Part shown: positions 1 to 4,823 of the stretch, in pieces
Layout: each line of letters opens with the position of its first letter
How positions within the stretch are numbered: the stretch's first letter is position 1
Source: Bacteroidales bacterium
GTDB taxonomy: Bacteria; Bacteroidota; Bacteroidia; Bacteroidales; WCHB1-69
Direction of reading: 5' to 3'
Assembly (NCBI GenBank): GCA_017618435.1
Contig: JAFZUH010000078.1
Span: forward strand, 1-7,780
Length of the DNA stretch: 7,780 nt
Made by a program: the position numbers and the translations under genes
Notes under the pieces: generated by a model
Told to the model about the DNA's origin: nothing
The model's database searches: none
What the model saw: only the letters and a program-made list of their open reading frames with translations

Positions 1-25
1 CTAATTTAATTTAATCTAATCTAAT
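1..25. repeat. Pentanucleotide tandem repeat (YTAAT)x5
   Basis: Five consecutive 5-bp units read CTAAT, TTAAT, TTAAT, CTAAT, CTAAT from the first base of the window, so the array may continue upstream. It differs only at the first base of each unit. A small hairpin follows at once (AATGC, loop GTA, GCATT at 26-38). The function is unknown. It lies in the leader before the acyltransferase gene and may be only a slippage-prone AT-rich spacer. Confidence 0.6.
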
Positions 26-77
26 AATGCGTAGCATTGTAATAAATAGTTAACGATTGATATATAAAACTGTAAAA

Positions 78-965
78 ATGATTACATCGAAAGATATTGC
101 CGAATACCTACAGTTACAATTAGTAGGAGAGAATATTGTAATAGAACGATATTCACAGTTGTCTGACCCTCAACGGAATAGTATTGTATTTGCTAAAAAA
201 TATAGTGACGAATTTGTTGCCAAATTAAATGAAGATAAAGATTTGTTAGCTATTGTAACACAAGAGTATAATAGAAGAATAAGATGTAGTTATATTGTCT
301 CGAATAATCCTCGTCTTGATTATATAAAAGTACTTTCGTATTTCTTTACTCAAAAACGGGTCGGAGGGTTTGTGCATCCAACAGCCACAATAGAAAAAGG
401 AGCTATAATAGGTAAAGATGTATATATAGGTCCCGGATGTTATGTGTCATCGCAGTGTATAGTTGGAGATGGTTGTGTATTACATCCCAATGTTGTGTTA
501 GATAATTGTGTGATTCTTGGCAAAAATTGTGAAATTAAATCAGGAGCAGTGTTAGGACAAGAAGGTTTTGGATTTGAGAGAAATGCAGATGGTCTTCCTA
601 TACATTTTCCTCATTTTGGCAATGTTGTTGTCGGGGAAAATGTTTTTATAGGAAGTAATACTACTGTGGAGAGAGCAACATTGGGAAGTACTATTATTGA
701 GGATAATGTAAAAATTGATGATTTGGTACAAATAGGGCATAATAGTCATATTGGTTATGGCGCTATGTTGACTGTTGGTTCTATTGTGTGTGGAGGAGCA
801 GAATTGCGTCCCCAATGTTATATGGCTCCAAATTCAAGTGTAAAAGAAAAAGTAATCATTGGACGCAGGGCATTAGTTGGACTAGGGTCAGTTGTATTGA
901 ATGATGTTTCTGATGACACTGTAGTTGTTGGTGTACCAGCAAAGGTTTTATGTAATAAAAAATAG
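78..965 (+). CDS. LpxD-like sugar N-acyltransferase (left-handed beta-helix)
   Basis: This is a predicted cytoplasmic acyltransferase of the hexapeptide-repeat superfamily, about 295 residues. Residues 1-95 resemble the N-terminal uridine-nucleotide-binding domain of LpxD (for example NNPRLDYIKVLSYF near 76-89). From about residue 98 to the end there are imperfect hexapeptide repeats (IGKDVYIGPG and similar). The LpxD signatures GQEGFGFE (about 161-168) and DDLVQIGHN (about 214-222) are present, and His221 aligns with the catalytic His of E. coli LpxD. It lacks the C-terminal helical extension of housekeeping LpxD (about 340 residues) and instead ends in GVPAKVL, as sugar O/N-acetyltransferases do. 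It sits in a polysaccharide operon, not beside lpxA or fabZ. I therefore infer that it acylates a nucleotide amino sugar for a surface glycan rather than lipid A. A TTG at 57 would add seven residues. ATG 78 is preferred because it begins right at the conserved domain and has the A-rich leader usual in this phylum. Confidence 0.85.
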   Translation: MITSKDIAEYLQLQLVGENIVIERYSQLSDPQRNSIVFAKKYSDEFVAKLNEDKDLLAIVTQEYNRRIRCSYIVSNNPRLDYIKVLSYFFTQKRVGGFVHPTATIEKGAIIGKDVYIGPGCYVSSQCIVGDGCVLHPNVVLDNCVILGKNCEIKSGAVLGQEGFGFERNADGLPIHFPHFGNVVVGENVFIGSNTTVERATLGSTIIEDNVKIDDLVQIGHNSHIGYGAMLTVGSIVCGGAELRPQCYMAPNSSVKEKVIIGRRALVGLGSVVLNDVSDDTVVVGVPAKVLCNKK

Positions 966-995
966 TAATAAAGTAATTGATAATTGGATTAATTA

Positions 996-2330
996 ATGAA
1001 GCGGTTGCTTATATTGGCATATGATTTTCCACCCTACGTTTCTGTTGGCGGATTGAGGCCATACGCGTGGTACAAGTATATGAAGGAATACGGCGTAGAA
1101 CCGATAGTGGTAACACGGCAATGGAGCAACAAGTATGGCAACGAATTGGATTATATAGCACCCGGAGAAAGCAAAGCAACCATAGTTGAAGCAACCGATT
1201 ACGGCACAATCATTCGTACTCCCTACAAACCTAATCTTGCCAACCGCATAATGCTGAAATACGGTCGCAGTAAATTTGCCTTGATACGCAAAATGGTGAC
1301 AGCTTGGTATGAGTTTTGGCAGTTTCTTTTCTTTGTTGGCCCAAAGTCCGAACTATACCGTGGAGCAAAAGAATATTTGAAGCATAATAAAGTAGATGCG
1401 ATAATTGCAACAGGGGAACCATTTGTATTGTTCAAATATGCATCGGCGTTAAGCAAAAAATATGGAATTCCGTGGGTGGCTGACTATAGAGATCCTTGGA
1501 TTCAAAATAAAAATTGCAATCATTTTATGAAAATATGGAATGCTTATTTTGAAAAAAAGTATGCTGGTAATATGAAGTGTGTTGTCACTGTTAGTGACTT
1601 TTGTAGAATTCAAATAGCCACCAATGTGTGTAAGCCATTTCATATAATTCCAAACGGATATAATCCCGATGCAATATATTCAGTTTCTCATATTGGACAA
1701 ATGTCGGATAAAATGAGTATTGCATTGGCGGGTAAAATTTACAATTGGCATCCGTATATAAGTGTATTATCAGTTTTTGATAGTTTCATTTCTGCGAATA
1801 ATGATATAAAGGCAGAATTAAATTTTTATGGAATAAATAGAGTAGAAGAAATTACTAACTATATTAGAAAGAAAAATCTTGAACAATACATTCATTTATA
1901 TTCTCAAATGGATAACGAAAGTTTACTACAAATTTTGCGTGGTAATAATATAATGTTATTGTTTAATGATTATTCCATAATGGGTACAAAAATTTATGAT
2001 TATTTAGGACTTCATCGTCAAATATTACTGTGTTATGCTAATGACAAGGAAGCATTAATATTGAAAAATAAATTTTACCCCAATGAAGAAATTAATGGTT
2101 TAGGTACGCATTTGCAAGAAGATCTAATAAAACAAACAAATTCTGGCATTGTTGTAAAGAATCAGGAACACCTATTGCAAGTATTGAATGATTTATATGC
2201 AGAATTTAATCAAAATCATTGCATAGCTTGTCATTCTGTACATACAGAGCAATTTTCCAGAAAGGAAGGTGTACGGCAGTTGGCGGAGATGCTTCAACAA
2301 AACTGCTTTGAACATACTTGTTATGTTTGA
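996..2330 (+). CDS. Family 4-like glycosyltransferase
   Basis: This is a predicted GT-B fold glycosyltransferase of 444 residues that would transfer a sugar from a nucleotide donor to a growing surface glycan at the cytoplasmic face of the membrane. The N-terminal half has the start typical of the family (LILAYDFPP, then GGLRPYAWYKYMKEYG, residues 4-33) and the motif WVADYRDPW (160-168) seen in many Bacteroidetes polysaccharide-locus enzymes. The C-terminal half carries IPNGYNPD (218-225), ALAGKIYNWHP (243-253) and GTKIYDYLGLHRQIL (330-344), the position where GT4 enzymes bind the donor. No membrane segment is clear. The gene begins 30 bp after the acyltransferase gene and ends 26 bp before the ATP-grasp gene, so it is probably cotranscribed. 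Its base composition is uneven: sampled lines at the 5' end have 42-48% GC, lines in the middle 22-30%, and the last stretch about 40%, which suggests a mosaic gene. Sugar and linkage specificity cannot be read from the sequence. Confidence 0.88.
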   Translation: MKRLLILAYDFPPYVSVGGLRPYAWYKYMKEYGVEPIVVTRQWSNKYGNELDYIAPGESKATIVEATDYGTIIRTPYKPNLANRIMLKYGRSKFALIRKMVTAWYEFWQFLFFVGPKSELYRGAKEYLKHNKVDAIIATGEPFVLFKYASALSKKYGIPWVADYRDPWIQNKNCNHFMKIWNAYFEKKYAGNMKCVVTVSDFCRIQIATNVCKPFHIIPNGYNPDAIYSVSHIGQMSDKMSIALAGKIYNWHPYISVLSVFDSFISANNDIKAELNFYGINRVEEITNYIRKKNLEQYIHLYSQMDNESLLQILRGNNIMLLFNDYSIMGTKIYDYLGLHRQILLCYANDKEALILKNKFYPNEEINGLGTHLQEDLIKQTNSGIVVKNQEHLLQVLNDLYAEFNQNHCIACHSVHTEQFSRKEGVRQLAEMLQQNCFEHTCYV

Positions 2331-2356
2331 GTTCAACAATAGTTAATGACAAGGAA

Positions 2357-3538
2357 ATGAGTAAATGTGTAAAAAACAATAAGTCAGTTCTTTTAGTAGG
2401 AGCTAATTTAAGAGCAATGTTTTTTGTTGCTCGCAAGTTGTGGCAATCCGAATGGGTTGTAGATGTAGTAGATTTTGAACCGATTCCTATTCAAAATTCT
2501 AAATACATACGAAAATATTATAAGTTAGAGCAAGATAATAATTTGGATAATTTAGCAGATAAGATTATTGATGTCGTTAAGGGTGTTGGTTATGATGTTG
2601 TTATTCCAATCAATGATGTAGGTGTATTGGTCTGTAATACATTTAATGATAAATTTAAAGATTACAGCAAAATTATATTGCCTAATAATGAGATTGTTGA
2701 ATATTCTCGGAATAAATATAAGTTATTTGAACTAAGTATTAAATGCGGATTCTCTAATCCAGAAACAATTTATGTGCAAGATAAAGAAAAACTTGTGGAC
2801 ATTTTGGAAAATATTCCCAATGGAAGTATTGTCGCAAAATCATGTAGTTCGAAGAAGGTTTGCGATGGAACAATAAAATCATATTCTGTATATAAGACAG
2901 AAGATAAAAGAGATTTAATTGACAGGTTTTGTGATGAGACGGAATTTCCAATAATGATTCAGAAATATGTACAAGGAACAGAGATTGGATATAATTTTTA
3001 TGCAGAAGATGGTATTGTAAAGACTTCCTATTTTGATAGATTCTTTCGTGGAAATTTTGGAGAAGAATGTATGTCGCGTCAATCAATTGATTTCGATAAT
3101 GAATTAGCTCATAAATTAAATGCGTTAATAGAAAAAATAGAGTGGGATGGAGTCGGTATGTTTGACTTAATATTGCATGATGATGAAGTTTTCATCTTGG
3201 AGTTGAATGGTAGATTCTGGGCATCCGTTGATTTGTCGGAAAAAATAAATTCTGGAATATGGGAGTTGTATTCAAATAAATATTTGAAAACTAATTTAAT
3301 TGTACCAACAAGGTCAAATAATATTGTAACAATAATTAATGCTATCTCGGTAAATAAAAAAATCATTAGAAATATAATTGGATTTAAAGGCTTAATGGAG
3401 AATCTGCGCTTAATATATGATATATTACGGAGTGTTTTTTCTCGTAACTATTATATACAGGAGTGTTTATGGGCTGATTCGAAGTTTTATAGAAAGTTAT
3501 TTTTGCATTATTTAAAGAAAATATTTGTCCATGGCTAA
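2357..3538 (+). CDS. ATP-grasp ligase of polysaccharide locus
   Basis: This is a predicted ATP-grasp enzyme of 393 residues, a family that usually joins a carboxylate to an amine or other nucleophile through an acylphosphate. The N-terminal preATP-grasp domain starts with SVLLVGAN (residues 10-17) and includes DVVIPINDVGV (80-90). The ATP-grasp core has IVAKS (158-162, the nucleotide-contacting Lys), IQKYVQGTEIGYNFY (201-215), WDGVGMFDL (263-271) and the metal-binding stretch FILELNGRFWAS (279-290), with Glu282 and Asn284. The glycine-rich loop expected after the Lys is replaced by CSSKKVCDG, which is unusual. The last 80 or so residues are a basic, hydrophobic tail. An in-frame TTG at 2318 overlaps the glycosyltransferase. 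ATG 2357 is preferred because AAGGA lies just before it and because the domain starts there. Its stop overlaps the deacetylase start by 8 bp, so the two are probably translationally coupled. The substrate is unknown. Amino-acid attachment to a glycan amine is an inference from the neighbourhood. Confidence 0.82.
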   Translation: MSKCVKNNKSVLLVGANLRAMFFVARKLWQSEWVVDVVDFEPIPIQNSKYIRKYYKLEQDNNLDNLADKIIDVVKGVGYDVVIPINDVGVLVCNTFNDKFKDYSKIILPNNEIVEYSRNKYKLFELSIKCGFSNPETIYVQDKEKLVDILENIPNGSIVAKSCSSKKVCDGTIKSYSVYKTEDKRDLIDRFCDETEFPIMIQKYVQGTEIGYNFYAEDGIVKTSYFDRFFRGNFGEECMSRQSIDFDNELAHKLNALIEKIEWDGVGMFDLILHDDEVFILELNGRFWASVDLSEKINSGIWELYSNKYLKTNLIVPTRSNNIVTIINAISVNKKIIRNIIGFKGLMENLRLIYDILRSVFSRNYYIQECLWADSKFYRKLFLHYLKKIFVHG

Positions 3539-4430
3539 TAAGAAAATCTATTCGTATGCCTTTCATCGTGTTTCTGATGAATATTCTCCTGCATATCCGC
3601 CGATGCCTATAAAAACATTTGATAAGGTAATCAAGCATTTGTGTAGGAATTTTTTAATAATACCACAGGAAACATTGTGTGAGAAAATGCATTTTCAATC
3701 ACGCAAATCTTTGTGTGTAATTACATTCGATGATGCGTATTATGATTTTGCAGCATGTGCATTGCCTATTCTTGAGAAGAACAAAGTATCGGTGGCACTT
3801 CATGTTATTTCTGATGTCGCCGATACAGGTAAAATTTTCTGGACACAACGATTAAATAAGGTGATAGAAGGCTATTATGCAGAAAATAAAATTTTGAAGT
3901 TGCCAAATAGTCAAAGTGGAGATATTATGCAATATGAAATGAAATGTGATGCCGATGTTGAAAGGACTGCTCTAAATGTGTATTTGAATCTACTTGAGAA
4001 TTCTAACAGGGATGCAATTATTAGTGATTTGGAAAGAGAACTCGGCAGGGAAGTGATGCAGACGCGAATGTTAAGATGGAATGAGATTGCTCAACTTGAT
4101 AGCAATTTGGTGTCAATGGGTTCGCACACAAAAACTCATAGAAATTTAATAACCCTATCTGATGAAGAGATAAAGACAGAACTTGCAGAATCATATAATT
4201 GTATATATAGAAATTTAGGAAAGTATCCGTTTTCGATTGCCTATCCCAATGGTCAGTATAATGACAAAATAAATGAATTGGCACTCGCTACAGGATACAA
4301 GATCTTATACACTTGTGATGCAAAACTTGTCGACGAAAATAATAGTTGTATTTATCATAGATACAATCTTTATAATAGGGAATTTTGGAAGAATAGATTG
4401 AAGATAACTATGTTCAGATTAAGAGGGTAG
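3531..4430 (+). CDS. Polysaccharide deacetylase (NodB/CE4 family)
   Basis: This is a predicted metal-dependent N- or O-deacetylase of 299 residues acting on an acetylated sugar or glycan. The CE4 motifs are visible: motif 1 TFDDAYYDF (65-73) with the catalytic-base and metal Asp pair, motif 2 SHTKTH (198-203) with the two metal-binding histidines His199 and His203, and a motif-3 equivalent AYPNGQYND (237-245). About 130 residues separate motifs 1 and 2, far more than in short NodB enzymes. The extra segment contains GKIFWTQRLNKVI, a pattern seen in exopolysaccharide-locus members of the family. There is no signal peptide or membrane segment, so a cytoplasmic role on a lipid-linked precursor is more likely than cell-wall deacetylation. 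ATG 3531 is chosen over TTG 3525, only two codons earlier, and it overlaps the ATP-grasp stop by 8 bp. The gene is the last intact one of the operon. Motif residues look intact, so it is probably active. Confidence 0.88.
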   Translation: MANKKIYSYAFHRVSDEYSPAYPPMPIKTFDKVIKHLCRNFLIIPQETLCEKMHFQSRKSLCVITFDDAYYDFAACALPILEKNKVSVALHVISDVADTGKIFWTQRLNKVIEGYYAENKILKLPNSQSGDIMQYEMKCDADVERTALNVYLNLLENSNRDAIISDLERELGREVMQTRMLRWNEIAQLDSNLVSMGSHTKTHRNLITLSDEEIKTELAESYNCIYRNLGKYPFSIAYPNGQYNDKINELALATGYKILYTCDAKLVDENNSCIYHRYNLYNREFWKNRLKITMFRLRG

Positions 4431-4460
4431 GTATTGTTACATTGCTATCACTTAATTAAT

Positions 4461-4523
4461 ACCGCTAAATATTCCCGCCGTGCAGGAGTGGGGCAGTTGG
4501 CGGAGATAATACAGCATTTATAG
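4461..4523 (+). pseudogene. Remnant of a glycosyltransferase C-terminus
   Basis: Reading from 4461 to the TAG at 4521-4523 gives about 20 residues containing YSRRAGVGQLAEIIQHL. This matches the last part of the upstream glycosyltransferase, FSRKEGVRQLAEMLQQ (420-435). Ten of 18 residues are identical over the core, and 16 consecutive bases (GGCAGTTGGCGGAGAT) are shared between 2275-2290 and 4492-4507. There is no start codon or body, so it is a 3' gene fragment. It lies in the same frame as the deacetylase, whose TAG at 4428-4430 comes ten codons before 4461. The composition is about 51% GC, unlike the AT-rich genes before it. It is probably what remains of an older glycosyltransferase gene whose body was replaced or deleted. 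Confidence 0.65.
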
Positions 4524-4566
4524 GTTTTGAGATTTTGGAATGTTTGCAAGTCCAATTTAGAACTGT

Positions 4567-4692
4567 CCTAAAAAGGGGATGTTTACATTTTTGGGGAGGG
4601 CTACATTTGTTACTTTTGTATCAAGACAAAAGTAAAGAAAACATCTGTAGGACAACGTAAGAATCCCCCTAGCTCCCCTAAAGAGGGGAACT
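4567..4692. repeat. Nested inverted and direct repeats (GGGGA/TCCCC family)
   Basis: Three layers can be seen. A direct repeat CCTAAA(A/G)AGGGGA occurs at 4567-4579 and 4677-4689 with one mismatch in 13. A hairpin with 9-bp perfect arms, TACTTTTGT at 4611-4619 and ACAAAAGTA at 4626-4634, has a 6-base loop. It is enclosed by longer arms GGGGA..GCTA (4593-4603) and TAGCTCCCC (4670-4678), which pair with a 2-base bulge. The right side can instead form TCCCCT (4674-4679), loop AAAG, AGGGGA (4684-4689). No T-run follows the hairpins on the + strand, so they are not classical terminators. A decayed non-autonomous mobile repeat is possible. Confidence 0.55.
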
Positions 4693-4735
4693 GCGGAATC
4701 TGTTAATAACTAATGTTTACATAATTTTCGGATTA

Positions 4736-4760
4736 AAGATACGTTTCAGGAAACGTCTCT
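4736..4760. repeat. Palindromic repeat ACGTTTC-AG-GAAACGT
   Basis: Perfect 7-bp arms at 4741-4747 and 4750-4756 are separated by AG. After one mismatched pair, three further pairs extend the symmetry (AGA at 4737-4739 with TCT at 4758-4760). The shape resembles interspersed palindromes around AGAGACGTTTC known from several Bacteroidetes genomes, although that link is from memory and not tested here. Confidence 0.5.
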
Positions 4761-4793
4761 ACATTAAGTCAAAAAAATGCATAAAATGGCACC

Positions 4794-4815
4794 ATTTTCC
4801 TCAAAAGGGGAAAAT
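4794..4815 (-). terminator. Candidate terminator hairpin after the AsmA gene
   Basis: Arms ATTTTCCTC (4794-4802) and GGGGAAAAT (4807-4815) pair over nine positions with one G-T wobble and an AAAA loop. The hairpin starts nine bases past the AsmA stop on the - strand and could serve the convergent operon too. No long T-run follows directly. A competing hairpin AAAATGG (4783-4789) with CCATTTT (4792-4798) uses the same bases, so the call is tentative. Confidence 0.4.
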
Positions 4816-4823
4816 AGGTTTGC

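Larger units (their letters stand above)
4431..4823. other. Convergent intergenic region with gene remnant and palindromic repeats
   Basis: This stretch of 393 bp separates the + strand polysaccharide operon from the - strand AsmA gene. No intact coding region is visible in it. It holds the glycosyltransferase tail remnant in its first quarter, then a run of direct and inverted repeats, and finally a terminator-like hairpin next to the AsmA stop. The G- and C-run palindromes resemble the interspersed repeats commonly left in Bacteroidetes intergenic DNA. Confidence 0.6.

Noticed and set aside
57..77. TTG start extending the acyltransferase by seven residues
   Set aside because: The ATG at 78 begins directly at the conserved N-terminal domain and has the usual A-rich leader; the added residues match nothing.
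1..77. Promoter for the polysaccharide operon
   Set aside because: No TAnnTTTG box is present on the + strand here; the genes are more likely transcribed from upstream of the window.
2318..2356. TTG start extending the ATP-grasp protein into the glycosyltransferase gene
   Set aside because: The extension adds 13 residues without family similarity, and ATG 2357 has a purine-rich leader and fits the domain start.
2754..3086. Open frame of 110 codons on the - strand opposite the ATP-grasp gene
   Set aside because: It is antisense to a gene with clear ATP-grasp motifs and its translation has no recognisable motif.
4567..4760. Possible CRISPR array, suggested by the repeated palindromes
   Set aside because: The repeats are short, unequal and irregularly spaced, with no uniform spacers and no cas genes nearby.
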